Source: Paludibacteraceae bacterium
GTDB lineage: Bacteria > Bacteroidota > Bacteroidia > Bacteroidales > Paludibacteraceae
DNA length: 64,000 bases
Assembly (NCBI GenBank): GCA_024399495.1
Contig: JAKSNY010000001.1
Location: 186,001 to 250,000, forward strand
Direction of reading: 5' to 3'
The notes beneath the pieces were generated by a model. It searched no databases, was not told the DNA's origin, and was given only the letters and a program-made list of their open reading frames with translations. Below are positions 17,826 to 26,087 of this stretch, piece by piece (the stretch's first letter is position 1; each line of letters opens with the position of its first letter). Made by a program: the position numbers and the translations under genes.

Positions 17826-18791
17826 TTATTTTGGAGATATTTGAATAAATATGAACGGAGTAATAGTTTTACCTATTTTGGGGCAGGTGTTTATAACAAG
17901 GTTTAAAAATTTAGCGACTGACCTCTTTATTAAGGATTTTTGTTTTGTGTTGTAGAATCCGTTATGACTGATAATATATAATGGCTTGACAATATGCCTG
18001 TATTGGTCTATGGTCAGTATTCTTTCTACAAAATTACCTGTTTCAGGATTGCATGTGTTGTACTTGTCAATTGTTGGTGTGGTGGATTTTCCAAGTATCA
18101 CAGCGTCAATGTCTTGATATATTAGTCCACGTGTTTGTCCTGCATATTCTAAGGCTTGTGGCTTTTGAATATCGGGAAATTTATTTTGTATATAATCAAG
18201 CCTTTGGGCAAAATAATTGCGTTCACATTTTTTCATTATTTTGTGTAATCTATGGCTCTTAAACGGGTTGTCAGCCACCGAAGCCGTAGTGAACACCATT
18301 TGCATATCAGGTTTTATTTGGCGTAGGGTGTTGAAAAAATCATCTAAGTCATAAATGTGTTCAATAACATCTGTAGAAACAAGGCTTGTAGGGTGTATAT
18401 TACTGGTCTTACACCAGCTTTTTAGTGTGGAGGTGTCTCCTTTTAGCACTATGTCGGCACTGTAACCGACTCTCTTAAAAATATGCTCTGCCGCATTAAC
18501 CGATAGTGGATTAATATCAATGTAAATTACTGTCCCGATACCTAAAAGTTTGGCATAAATGCTAAGAAGTCCACATCCTCCGCCATAGTCAACGCATATA
18601 ATATCTTGTAGCGGTGTGTCATTATCAAGAAGACTGAAACATTTGGCATAAATGTTGGCATAGTAATGTAAGTTTTGCAGTAATGTGTCAAAGTATTGCG
18701 TATGGTAAATGCCTAACGGCAAATCCTTGAATTCTGTTTTGCTGATTAGATTGCACAAACGTTCAGAAGTGTCGATATAGATGTTTTTCAT
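17826..18791 (-). CDS. Class I SAM-dependent methyltransferase
   Basis: 321 aa. Motif I is ICVDYGGGCGLLSIYAKLL (about 67-85), followed by VIYIDINPLS (motif II, acidic residue for the ribose hydroxyls) and VSTDVIEHIYDLDDFF (motif IV region). The rest is not diagnostic. It overlaps the flippase gene by 4 nt (ATGA), so it belongs to the second polysaccharide block. A sugar or lipid-carrier methylation is plausible but unproven. Confidence 0.78.
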   Translation of the reverse strand: MKNIYIDTSERLCNLISKTEFKDLPLGIYHTQYFDTLLQNLHYYANIYAKCFSLLDNDTPLQDIICVDYGGGCGLLSIYAKLLGIGTVIYIDINPLSVNAAEHIFKRVGYSADIVLKGDTSTLKSWCKTSNIHPTSLVSTDVIEHIYDLDDFFNTLRQIKPDMQMVFTTASVADNPFKSHRLHKIMKKCERNYFAQRLDYIQNKFPDIQKPQALEYAGQTRGLIYQDIDAVILGKSTTPTIDKYNTCNPETGNFVERILTIDQYRHIVKPLYIISHNGFYNTKQKSLIKRSVAKFLNLVINTCPKIGKTITPFIFIQISPK

Positions 18792-20068
18792 GACTGTTTT
18801 AATTGTCTGTCATACATTTTTACAAGATGGTATATCCAAAAACCTTCAGCAACCCAAACTAAGGCGTATGCTTGGAAAAGCAGCGTAATCACAGTGTGGA
18901 AATTATTGGTCTGCATACCTATAAAAATAGCCGACAAACTGCACAAAAGGTTCACAATTTCAAACAGTAGTGTGGTTTTTTGCTTTTGGAATATATCGGG
19001 TATAAAATTCAGTGTAGATGTAACAAGCATCGATGCCAGAAACACAAGCATCACTTGTATAAGTTCTCCTGTGTATCGCCATTCTTCGCCAAGAAGCACC
19101 GATGTGAGCCATGGAAGCGTAAAGTAGAGAACAGTAAATGATGGTATTGTAACTGCCAATATATAGATAATATATTTTCTGATGGTGGCCGCTATGGGTA
19201 TGCCATCATTAACCATCTTTGATATTTTTTGAAATAAAACAGAATACATGGATTGTGTGCACATAGTTACGGGTTTTTGTGACAGTGTTACTGCCATTCC
19301 GTAAAAGCCAATCTGCTCTATTGAGAAATATGGGGATAGAATAAGGGCTGGTAAAACCCCTATTGTGTAGTGTAGCAGCATTCGCGGCATAGCGTATTTT
19401 GGAAAGTTGGAATAGACGGACGCCTCGTGTCTGATGGCTCCCCAATCAAATGTAAACAAATCCTTTATGCTATTCTTTAAGTGGATGAATACATTGACAA
19501 CAAGCGTTATAAGTGGTGCAATAGTCATAGACCATATCATACCGCCGCTTGTAAGTCCGGCAAACCCGAATCCGCTTTTCATACCTGCGTTTACAGAACT
19601 AAGCCCTATTTGGTAACCGCTTATAGCCTTAAAGTTTTTCTCTCTGCCATACCAATGCTGCATAAGTATCCATAGGGCTGAAAACAGCACATAAAACGGG
19701 AGTAGAAAATACCACTCTCCAAGTTTCTCTGAGTTATACCATTGAACAAACAGATCCTTTAATGCAATGGATATTGCACATATCACAGAAACCAAAATAA
19801 TGGTTATGAGAGAGACTTGAAAGCATGCTACAGCCCTTTCCTTGCTTTTTGGCAGCATTACTGCATTATAGTATTCGGCACCTGCAATTATAATCCAGAT
19901 ACCACCCAGGCTTAGAAAAATTGTAAGCACGCCAAAATCATCGGGTGAGTATATTCTTGTAAGGAGCGGGTATATGGCAAGCGATATAATTTGTGCTATC
20001 GCATTGCCGCTTAACACCGTTGTGGTGTTTCTTACGACATCCTTGCCAAACAGTTGTTTTATATACAT
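18788..20068 (-). CDS. Second Wzx-type oligosaccharide flippase
   Basis: 426 aa from ATG 20068. An upstream ATG at 20098 lies inside the predicted -7 box, hence ahead of the transcription start, so 20068 is preferred. The first helices (LSGNAIAQIISLAIYPLLTR, IYSPDDFGVLTIFLSLGGIW) and about 12 membrane segments place it in the MOP flippase superfamily, in the subgroup often found with O-antigen and succinoglycan loci. It is only distantly like the flippase at 15014, so the window carries flippases for two different glycans or one mosaic locus. Confidence 0.85.
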   Translation of the reverse strand: MYIKQLFGKDVVRNTTTVLSGNAIAQIISLAIYPLLTRIYSPDDFGVLTIFLSLGGIWIIIAGAEYYNAVMLPKSKERAVACFQVSLITIILVSVICAISIALKDLFVQWYNSEKLGEWYFLLPFYVLFSALWILMQHWYGREKNFKAISGYQIGLSSVNAGMKSGFGFAGLTSGGMIWSMTIAPLITLVVNVFIHLKNSIKDLFTFDWGAIRHEASVYSNFPKYAMPRMLLHYTIGVLPALILSPYFSIEQIGFYGMAVTLSQKPVTMCTQSMYSVLFQKISKMVNDGIPIAATIRKYIIYILAVTIPSFTVLYFTLPWLTSVLLGEEWRYTGELIQVMLVFLASMLVTSTLNFIPDIFQKQKTTLLFEIVNLLCSLSAIFIGMQTNNFHTVITLLFQAYALVWVAEGFWIYHLVKMYDRQLKQS

Positions 20069-20091
20069 TTGATAATCCTTACAGCCAATGT

Positions 20092-20127
20092 TTTGCAAAT
20101 ATAATCATAATTAACTAAATTTGCACT
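20092..20127. promoter_or_regulatory. Interlocked divergent promoters, acyltransferase (+) and flippase (-)
   Basis: Plus strand: TTTG at 20092-20095, 20 bp, TAAATTTG at 20116-20123, nine bases before the ATG at 20132, so the mRNA is nearly leaderless. Minus strand: TATATTTG at 20103-20096, directly abutting the plus -33 box. The minus -33 position (20127-20124) reads AGTG, a poor match. The geometry is the same as at 34293-34328 and 40840-40875. Confidence 0.65.
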
Positions 20128-20131
20128 TTGT

Positions 20132-20680
20132 ATGAGTGTAAAATTTATTATAGCACGATTCTTTGCCTGTATATTTTTCCCTAAATTCAAGAATAGGGAG
20201 TATATAAACGGCTCGTTGGCAAAATTCATACTTTGGCAGAAGATTTTGCGTATAAATGGTTCTGTGCCATGGCCTGTACACTTTACATCTAAAGTCATAG
20301 AGCCGTCAAACATTGACAACGATGGCGGAATGAGGGCTCCGGGCTATGCTATGGGGTGCTACATAGATGCAAGGGACGGTATTGTTATAGAAGAGGGTGT
20401 GCTTATAGGACCTAAAGTGTCTCTTATTACTGTAAATCACAAGGCTACAGACTACTCAGAGTATGTATCAAAGGGTAAGATAATTTTAAGAAAACATTGT
20501 TGGATTGCCACAGGTGCAACTGTGTTATCAGGGGTGGAACTTGGAGAACATACCATAGTGTCTGCAGGTAGTGTCGTAACGCGCTCATTCCCCGATGGTA
20601 ATTGCTTGATTGGCGGTAATCCTGCCGTTATAATAAAGAAATTAAAACCATATACAGGTATTCCACAGAGGCATATATGA
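20132..20680 (+). CDS. Left-handed beta-helix acyltransferase (hexapeptide repeat)
   Basis: 182 aa. Beta-helix repeats are seen in YIDARDGIVIEEGVLIGPKV, then WIATGATVLSGVELGEHTIV and SAGSVVTRSFPDGNCLIGGN. The catalytic histidine region is VNHKATDYSEY. The N-terminal 50 residues include a hydrophobic stretch (FIIARFFACIFF). It probably acetylates a sugar of the surface glycan. It overlaps the following gene by 4 nt. Confidence 0.82.
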   Translation: MSVKFIIARFFACIFFPKFKNREYINGSLAKFILWQKILRINGSVPWPVHFTSKVIEPSNIDNDGGMRAPGYAMGCYIDARDGIVIEEGVLIGPKVSLITVNHKATDYSEYVSKGKIILRKHCWIATGATVLSGVELGEHTIVSAGSVVTRSFPDGNCLIGGNPAVIIKKLKPYTGIPQRHI

Positions 20681-21633
20681 TTGACAACAGAGATAAATAC
20701 AGACAGGTATGTGGACAGGATGGTTCTATTCCGCTGTTTTTGCAGGCTTGGTGGATGGATGCCGCTTGTGGTAGTGATTGGAATGCACTTTTATCTTATG
20801 ACAACAATGGTAAATTACGTGGCGTTTTTGTTTATCACTACGTAAAAAAGGTTGGCAGATTGTTGATAGTTCCTGCAACTCTTACTCAATATAGTGGCAC
20901 ATGGTTGTTTTATCCTGAAGGGCTGACTCTCGAAGCTCGTTATAGTTTTGAAAATGATACTTACAACGATTTAATTAGTCAGATAGATTCTTTGAACCCG
21001 GATTTTTTTGAACTTAACTTCCACTATTCGCAGAATTATTGGCAACCGTTTTATTGGGGCGGATATTCCCAAACCACCCGATATACATACAGAATAGGGG
21101 ATATCTCCAACATAGATGCCGTGTATGAAGGTATGTCGCACCGTAAGCGCCAAAAATCTTTAGCCAAGGCTGACGGCAAATTTGAGTTGAGATTTGACCT
21201 TGAAGCAGATGTATTTTATGATATATACGCATCTTGGTTGAGGTCAGAAAAACAAAAAATATTCTATACCAAAGAGGTGTTCCTTAGTATATATAAGGCT
21301 TCATTAAAAAGAGGGCAGGGTCAGATTTTCTCGCTTTATGATAAAGACGGCAAACTTGCCACAGCATTGTTTGTTGTATGGGATAGCAAGTCGGCATACA
21401 ATCTTGTGATTTACATTGATGATGAATTCCGTAGCAGCGGAGCCTCAACTCTGATTGTGTGCGAGGCTATAAAATATCTCTCTGATAAAACTGAATGCTA
21501 TGATTTTGAGGGTAGTATGATACAAGGAGTGGCTCTGAAAAACCAATCGTATGGAGCTGTTTTAACCCCTTTCTCGCAGATTTCAAAAATCAACAACCCC
21601 CTACTTAAACTGTGGTATTGGGCAAAACATTAG
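20677..21633 (+). CDS. FemAB/BioF2-like GNAT-fold transferase
   Basis: 318 aa. The layout fits the double-GNAT FemAB/BioF2 family: an N-terminal SIPLFLQAWWMDAACG, a central SHRKRQKSLAKA basic helix, a second GNAT half (SLYDKDGKLATALFVVWDSK) and the C-terminal CYDFEGSMIQGVALKNQSYG with the conserved F-E-G-S run. Relatives move amino acids from tRNA or acyl groups from CoA to peptidoglycan or sugars. Encoded with an acyltransferase, it most likely decorates an amino sugar. Its stop overlaps the convergent divIC stop by 4 nt. Confidence 0.72.
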   Translation: MIDNRDKYRQVCGQDGSIPLFLQAWWMDAACGSDWNALLSYDNNGKLRGVFVYHYVKKVGRLLIVPATLTQYSGTWLFYPEGLTLEARYSFENDTYNDLISQIDSLNPDFFELNFHYSQNYWQPFYWGGYSQTTRYTYRIGDISNIDAVYEGMSHRKRQKSLAKADGKFELRFDLEADVFYDIYASWLRSEKQKIFYTKEVFLSIYKASLKRGQGQIFSLYDKDGKLATALFVVWDSKSAYNLVIYIDDEFRSSGASTLIVCEAIKYLSDKTECYDFEGSMIQGVALKNQSYGAVLTPFSQISKINNPLLKLWYWAKH

Positions 21634-21917
21634 TCCTTGTCCCTTATTACGTAAACGTCTTCATCGGGGTTCTTCATAAGATACTGCTCACGGGCAAAAC
21701 GCTCCAGATTCTCATTTTCAAGGGTAAGTTCCTTAAGACGCTCGTTAATCTTCTCTGTTTCAGATTTGTAGTATTCAATCTCCTTCTCCAGTTCCTCTAT
21801 CTCATGCTTGTATTTGGCACGCTGCCGTACATTGTGTTTCTCTCCAAGGAACATAAAGAACAAAAAGACCGCAATGGTTAATGTGTATTTGTTGAATATT
21901 TTACGTAATATGTTCAT
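21630..21917 (-). CDS. DivIC/FtsB-family septum formation initiator
   Basis: 95 aa from ATG 21917 (the upstream start at 21935 would overlap dnaX). One TM helix (about 9-26, YTLTIAVFLFFMFLG) is followed by a coiled coil (about 30-75: EIEELEKEIEYYKSETEKIN) and the LERFAREQYLMKNPDEDVYV tail that defines the family. It bridges FtsL and FtsQ in the divisome, with the coil in the periplasm. Located 10 bp after the dnaX tau end. Confidence 0.87.
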   Translation of the reverse strand: MNILRKIFNKYTLTIAVFLFFMFLGEKHNVRQRAKYKHEIEELEKEIEYYKSETEKINERLKELTLENENLERFAREQYLMKNPDEDVYVIRDKD

Positions 21918-21927
21918 ATACAATAAA

Positions 21928-22520
21928 TTATGCAAAATCCAAATTAAGTTTGCGACATAGGTCTCTCAATTTGTCGTTTTTCTGTGCCATAGCCTTTGCC
22001 TTGCCTGCTGGAGAGAGGTCCATATTTCCCGCTTTTGACTCATCTATTTCCAACTTAATGTGGACGGAATCATTCTTTAAGTTGTCTTGTAAGTATTTGG
22101 TAAGCGTTGGCAGAATGTCAGTCATCTCTTCCGCCGCTATTTTCCCCGATATCTCCACCTTTACCATGTTTTCTGCTCTAACCCACAACGGAGGTTTGCG
22201 GAAAATGTAGTGAAGGCTGGATTTCTGCTTTATATATGCCGGGAACCTTATCCATAACTGAGCCAAATAATCCTCATTCACCTCCTCATTGCGCTGAACG
22301 TTATTTGCAGTTTGTTCTGTTTTTGCAGATTGGGCAGTGGTTGAAAGAGCGGCGTTTAGTGATAGGTCTATCTTTCCGTTATATCTGATTGCTGCAGGTT
22401 TTTTAGTGGCTGTTTCTTTAGCCTCAACTACAGCGGTTTTGATAGGGAGCGAGAATTTTGGAGTCTCTTCAATGCTTGAAAAGAATGGTAATATCTTGCG
22501 TCTATTCCTTATCCTGATTT
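21928..22520 (-). CDS. dnaX: DnaX tau C-terminal segment, in the +1 frame after the A10 run
   Basis: Immediately past the A10 run the +1 frame is open for about 195 codons (IRIRNRRKILPFFSS...) to a stop at 21928. The first part is a variable Pro/Ala/Thr/Lys-rich linker. The last 115 or so residues (EDYLAQLWIRFPAYIKQK; KVEISGKIAAEEM; ending RKLNLDFA) form the globular C-terminal domain found in Bacteroidota DnaX, expected to bind the polymerase alpha subunit. There is no good independent start near its beginning. Joined to 23620 with one A skipped, the product would be 563 aa, a normal tau length. Confidence 0.75.
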
Positions 22521-23620
22521 TTTTTTTGCTCCGGAAGTTGGCACATCCGAATTAACATCAACTCTACTGTAAGACGCTTGTTTTTACTTTGCTTATAGCC
22601 TAAATCACAGTCGTTTACAACCTCTAATGCTTCAAATAAAAACTCTTGAGTGCATTTCCCTGCTTGCTCAGTATATGATTTTTTTACAGAGTCTCCCACC
22701 TCAAGCAGTTGAACCGTAACGCTATCCTTGCATACCAATACATTGCGTAGATGCTCCATCAGCCCTAAAACGTAGTTATGTGCGTCAAATCCGGCAGAGA
22801 GAATCTCGTCAAACATCATAAGTGCCCCGCTTATATCTTTATTCAGGAATAAATCTACACTTTTAAAGTAGTAGTTGTAATCCAGTATATTAAGGTCATC
22901 TATGACATCCTTATATGTTATCTTGTTTCCGCAAAAGCTTACCACACGGTCAAAAATGGATAGGGCGTCACGCATGCCTCCGTCCGCTTTCACCGCAATA
23001 ACGTTAAGTGCCTCATCTTCCGCTTCTATTCCCTCTTTTTCCGCAATGCTTTTAAGATGATTTACGGTATCGTTAACACTCATACGGTTAAAGTCATACA
23101 CCTGGCATCTGGATATTATGGTAGGCAGAATCTTGTTCTTCTCTGTGGTGGCAAGTATAAAGATGGCATACGCAGGGGGCTCTTCAAGTGTTTTAAGAAA
23201 TGCGTTAAAGGCACTTTGAGAAAGCATGTGCACCTCATCTATTATATACACGCTGTATTTGCCTACTTGTGGCGGTATGCGTACTTGCTCTATAAGCCCA
23301 CGGATATCATCAACACTATTGTTTGATGCCGCATCAAGTTCATGGATATTCATTGAGCGTTTCTCCTGAAAAGCCTTACAGGATTCACACTCGCCACAGG
23401 CATCACCATCGGCTGTGGGGTTCAGACAATTTATGTTTTTTGCAAATATACGGGCAGTGGTGGTCTTGCCCACGCCTCTTGGCCCGCAAAACAGGTATGC
23501 ATGTGATATTTGACCTGTCTTTATGGCATTACGCAGAGTGGTTACAAGCGATTTCTGACCAACCACAGTGTCAAATGTGGCAGGTCTGTACTTTAATGCC
23601 GATACTACAAAATTGTCCAT
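22502..23620 (-). CDS. dnaX: DNA polymerase III subunit gamma (DnaX, zero-frame product)
   Basis: 372 aa clamp-loader ATPase. Walker A is GPRGVGKT (46-53), the zinc module uses C65, C75, C78 and C81, and Walker B is DEVH (128-131). The SRCQ sensor region and the collar domain follow. It loads the sliding clamp at replication forks. The zero frame ends eight codons after the start of a ten-A run (QKKNQDKE then TAG), which gives a gamma-length protein without the polymerase-binding domain. See the slippery-site entry. Confidence 0.93.
   Translation of the reverse strand: MDNFVVSALKYRPATFDTVVGQKSLVTTLRNAIKTGQISHAYLFCGPRGVGKTTTARIFAKNINCLNPTADGDACGECESCKAFQEKRSMNIHELDAASNNSVDDIRGLIEQVRIPPQVGKYSVYIIDEVHMLSQSAFNAFLKTLEEPPAYAIFILATTEKNKILPTIISRCQVYDFNRMSVNDTVNHLKSIAEKEGIEAEDEALNVIAVKADGGMRDALSIFDRVVSFCGNKITYKDVIDDLNILDYNYYFKSVDLFLNKDISGALMMFDEILSAGFDAHNYVLGLMEHLRNVLVCKDSVTVQLLEVGDSVKKSYTEQAGKCTQEFLFEALEVVNDCDLGYKQSKNKRLTVELMLIRMCQLPEQKKNQDKE
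22518..22527 (-). promoter_or_regulatory. A10 slippery run in dnaX
   Basis: Ten consecutive A on the coding (minus) strand, read CAA AAA AAA AAT in frame 0. Loss of one A or gain of two moves reading into the tau segment. A -1 shift would stop within three codons (TCA GGA TAA). CCGGAG just upstream could act as an internal Shine-Dalgarno-like stimulator. A homopolymer miscount in the assembly is the competing explanation. Confidence 0.6.
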
Positions 23621-23628
23621 AACGCCTA

Positions 23629-23636
23629 CAAAGGTA
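23629..23636 (-). promoter_or_regulatory. -7 element for dnaX
   Basis: TACCTTTG on the minus strand, 8 bp upstream of the dnaX ATG, with ATTG (one mismatch to TTTG) 20 bp further up, inside the end of pepD. The transcript would be almost leaderless. Confidence 0.55.
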
Positions 23637-23650
23637 TTAAAAATATTGTT

Positions 23651-25075
23651 TTACTGCAATGCTTGACATAGGGTTTTTGTGAATAACCAGCATTTTTTTA
23701 CTGTCTCAATATAGAGAGTCTCTGCAGGGGAGTGGATTCCTAAAATTTTGGGACCTATTGAAATCATATCCATATCAGGGTATGATTTGGAGAATAGTCC
23801 ACACTCCAGCCCTGCATGTATTGTCTTTACTTTAGGCTCACTGCCAAAGAGTTCCTTATAGGTCTTTACTGCTGTATTAAGCAATGCAGAGTTCTCTTTT
23901 GGCTCCCATCCTGGGTATCCGCTTGAGTGGGTGATTACAGCACCGTATTTTGCACCTATTTCAGATATTTTATTTGAGATGGCATCACGTTTCCCTAAAT
24001 TGGCTGAACGTTGGCTGGTGCCTATAAGAATTTTTCCGTAATCATCACGGATAAAGGCAAGATTTGTGGATACATCCACCATAATAGGCTTCTTCTTACG
24101 GAACTCTATAGGGCCATGCGGAACTTCACATAACAGATTCACAATCTTTTCTGTAAGGCACTTTGTATAGGCATCTTCCGTTACTTCAACAGACTTTAAT
24201 GTCATTATCATGTCCGGCTCGTATGCCTTCCATCGGGTCTCAAGTTCTGATTCATATATATTCCATGCTACACGCACGCTCTCCTTATCTTCCCATGGAA
24301 CCACTATAGTGGCTTCCGCCTCGCGAGGAATGGCATTACGCAGTCCGCCACCCTTTATCTTTGCTATTCTGTAGTCTATGTTAAGATTCTGTAGAAATTC
24401 CGCTAATAACTTATTTGCGTTGGCACGAGGCTTGTCAATGTCCTCTCCACTGTGCCCACCGGCAAAACCGCTGAATTTCAAATGGATGCCAAATGGAGTA
24501 AAGTCAGGTTTATCCCTCTCTATTTCTAACCATAGAGATGTGTCTATGCCTCCTGCACAGCCTATTATAATCTCTTCATCATCTTCAGAGTCAAGGTTTA
24601 TCATTGTATCTGAATGAAGCATGTTTGGTTTTAACCCGATGGCTCCCGTCAAGCCTGTCTCCTCCTCCACTGTGAACAGTGCCTCTAACGGACAGGTTAC
24701 ATCAGGGTCTGTAAACAATGCCATGGCAATAGCCAAACCTATGCCGTCATCACCGCCTAATGTGGTGCCTTTAGCCTTGACGGTATCACCCTCTATAATA
24801 ACCTCAATGGGGTCTTTGCGGAAATCGTGTATGGTGTCAGAGTTCTTCTCACACACCATATCCAAATGCCCTTGCAATACTATGCTTTTGCCAATGCCGT
24901 CTTTACGCATTATCAGGTTGCCAACAGCATCAACTTTGTACTCAAAACCATGCTCTTTTGCAAAGCCTATTATATGGTTTCTTATGCCGGCTTCGTTGCC
25001 CGAACCACGTGGTACACTGCATATTTCGGCAAAATAACGCCAAACCTCCTTTGGCTCCAAATCAGTTATTATCAT
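23651..25075 (-). CDS. pepD: Aminoacyl-histidine dipeptidase (Xaa-His dipeptidase)
   Basis: 474 aa cytosolic M20-family metallopeptidase that splits dipeptides such as carnosine. Metal-site motifs are present in order: LQGHLDMVCE (H, then D), LGGDDGIGLAIA (bridging Asp), VEEETGLTGA (general base Glu pair) and, near the C-terminus, IHAGLECG. The FAGGHSGEDI segment belongs to the lid/dimer domain. A promoter overlaps the terminator of the preceding lipoprotein gene. Confidence 0.92.
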   Translation of the reverse strand: MIITDLEPKEVWRYFAEICSVPRGSGNEAGIRNHIIGFAKEHGFEYKVDAVGNLIMRKDGIGKSIVLQGHLDMVCEKNSDTIHDFRKDPIEVIIEGDTVKAKGTTLGGDDGIGLAIAMALFTDPDVTCPLEALFTVEEETGLTGAIGLKPNMLHSDTMINLDSEDDEEIIIGCAGGIDTSLWLEIERDKPDFTPFGIHLKFSGFAGGHSGEDIDKPRANANKLLAEFLQNLNIDYRIAKIKGGGLRNAIPREAEATIVVPWEDKESVRVAWNIYESELETRWKAYEPDMIMTLKSVEVTEDAYTKCLTEKIVNLLCEVPHGPIEFRKKKPIMVDVSTNLAFIRDDYGKILIGTSQRSANLGKRDAISNKISEIGAKYGAVITHSSGYPGWEPKENSALLNTAVKTYKELFGSEPKVKTIHAGLECGLFSKSYPDMDMISIGPKILGIHSPAETLYIETVKKCWLFTKTLCQALQ

Positions 25076-25093
25076 AGCAGAAAAATTGTTTCA

Positions 25094-25124
25094 CAAAAGT
25101 ACATAAAAAAACGGAAACCGCAAA
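25094..25124 (-). promoter_or_regulatory. Promoter for pepD
   Basis: Minus strand TTTG at 25124-25121, 19 bp, TACTTTTG at 25101-25094, 18 bp upstream of the ATG. The -33 box sits in the loop region of the upstream terminator hairpin, so the two signals share DNA. Confidence 0.7.
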
Positions 25125-25141
25125 TGGTCTCCGTTTTTTTT
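25104..25141 (-). terminator. Intrinsic terminator after the lipoprotein operon
   Basis: ACGGAAACC (25111-25119) can pair with GGTCTCCGT (25126-25134) with one mismatch, flanked by runs of A and T on both sides, giving a hairpin with a U-tract on the minus strand just after the stop at 25158. The flanking A/T runs could also make it work in the other direction. Confidence 0.7.
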
Positions 25142-25157
25142 AGATAATGTCAGAGAA

Positions 25158-25577
25158 TTATTTTTTAGTTAATTCAAAAGCATAGTAGTCTTCACCTATC
25201 TCTCCATTGTTATATTTCAATTTCTTTCCATCAACAACTATCATAAAGGATGTTTCGCCATCGTTGTCTTTGCAAGATAATATGGCACCGCCATTCTCAT
25301 AAGTGAATTTACCATCAGAGAATTTCTCATAGTTTGGATCTTTCTTACTTTCTCCCCAGAACAAATCGTATGTTTGTGATTTAGTTGTCCCCTCTTTTGT
25401 GGTAACAGTGGTAAGAATCATTGTCAGATAGTCGTCATCACTATCCTTTCCACCGTATGTTACCTCTGTTGTTACATCACCTGTAACAGGGTCTGTTTTT
25501 GGCTCATCTTTTTTACAAGATGCAAGAACTGCAACCATAGCCATAATTGTCAGTACTTTAAAAAATACATTTTTCAT
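25158..25577 (-). CDS. Small lipoprotein of unknown function
   Basis: 139 aa. A lipoprotein signal peptide ends in the lipobox LASC with Cys21, followed by KKDEPKTD. The mature part is about 115 residues, acidic, with strand-like stretches (YLTMILTTVTTKEGTTKSQT; ILSCKDNDGETSFMIVVDGK). No family recognised. It is third in a run of three envelope genes (26942 to 25158) with spacers of 34-35 bp, closed by a terminator. Confidence 0.7.
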   Translation of the reverse strand: MKNVFFKVLTIMAMVAVLASCKKDEPKTDPVTGDVTTEVTYGGKDSDDDYLTMILTTVTTKEGTTKSQTYDLFWGESKKDPNYEKFSDGKFTYENGGAILSCKDNDGETSFMIVVDGKKLKYNNGEIGEDYYAFELTKK

Positions 25578-25611
25578 AATTGTGTTTATTTAAAAATTTA
25601 ATATTAGTAAC

Positions 25612-26052
25612 TTATTTCAAACGACTTTTTTTGCTTGCAGACTTAGCATCAGTTTGAGATTGTTTTGAAGCGTCTTTCTTCTCTTTTAAAGTTTGTGGTT
25701 TAGCCTCTTCCTGTACTTCTTGTACAGCCTCAACTGTCTCAGCTTTAACCTCTTCTACAGCTTCAACAACCTCTTGTTTTACCTCTTCAGCTTTAGCCTC
25801 AACTTTTTTCTTAGCAGGAGCGGCTTGCTTTTTTACTACTGTTTTAGTCTCCTCTTTAACCTCCTCTACAATCTCCTCTACTATTACGGAGTCTGTAGCG
25901 GCTAAAGTGTCAACCTCCACTGCAATTGAGTCAATAACCTCTACTGCCAAAGTGTCTTGTGCCTCTGTCTCCTCTTCTGTACTGTTGTTTGCACAAGATA
26001 CAAGAGCGACACCTGAAATGGCTGCAAGAGCCAAAATAAATACTTTCTTCAT
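25612..26052 (-). CDS. Glu/Lys/Val/Ala-rich low-complexity lipoprotein
   Basis: 146 aa. Lipobox LVSC at about 17-20, then an acidic region (STEEETEAQDTLAVEVIDS), then a highly charged segment built from VKEETK/VEEVKAE-like repeats (about 60-125) with long helix propensity, and a basic C-terminal tail (SKKSRLK). Composition is like periplasmic spacer or TolA-like rods. No enzyme domain. The middle gene of three in an envelope operon. Confidence 0.68.
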   Translation of the reverse strand: MKKVFILALAAISGVALVSCANNSTEEETEAQDTLAVEVIDSIAVEVDTLAATDSVIVEEIVEEVKEETKTVVKKQAAPAKKKVEAKAEEVKQEVVEAVEEVKAETVEAVQEVQEEAKPQTLKEKKDASKQSQTDAKSASKKSRLK

Positions 26053-26087
26053 GATTAATGATTGTTTATTGATTAAAATTTAGTGTG

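Noticed and set aside
22502-22527. E. coli-style -1 ribosomal frameshift in dnaX
   Set aside because: The -1 frame stops within three codons of the A run; only a +1 (or -2) change opens the tau segment.
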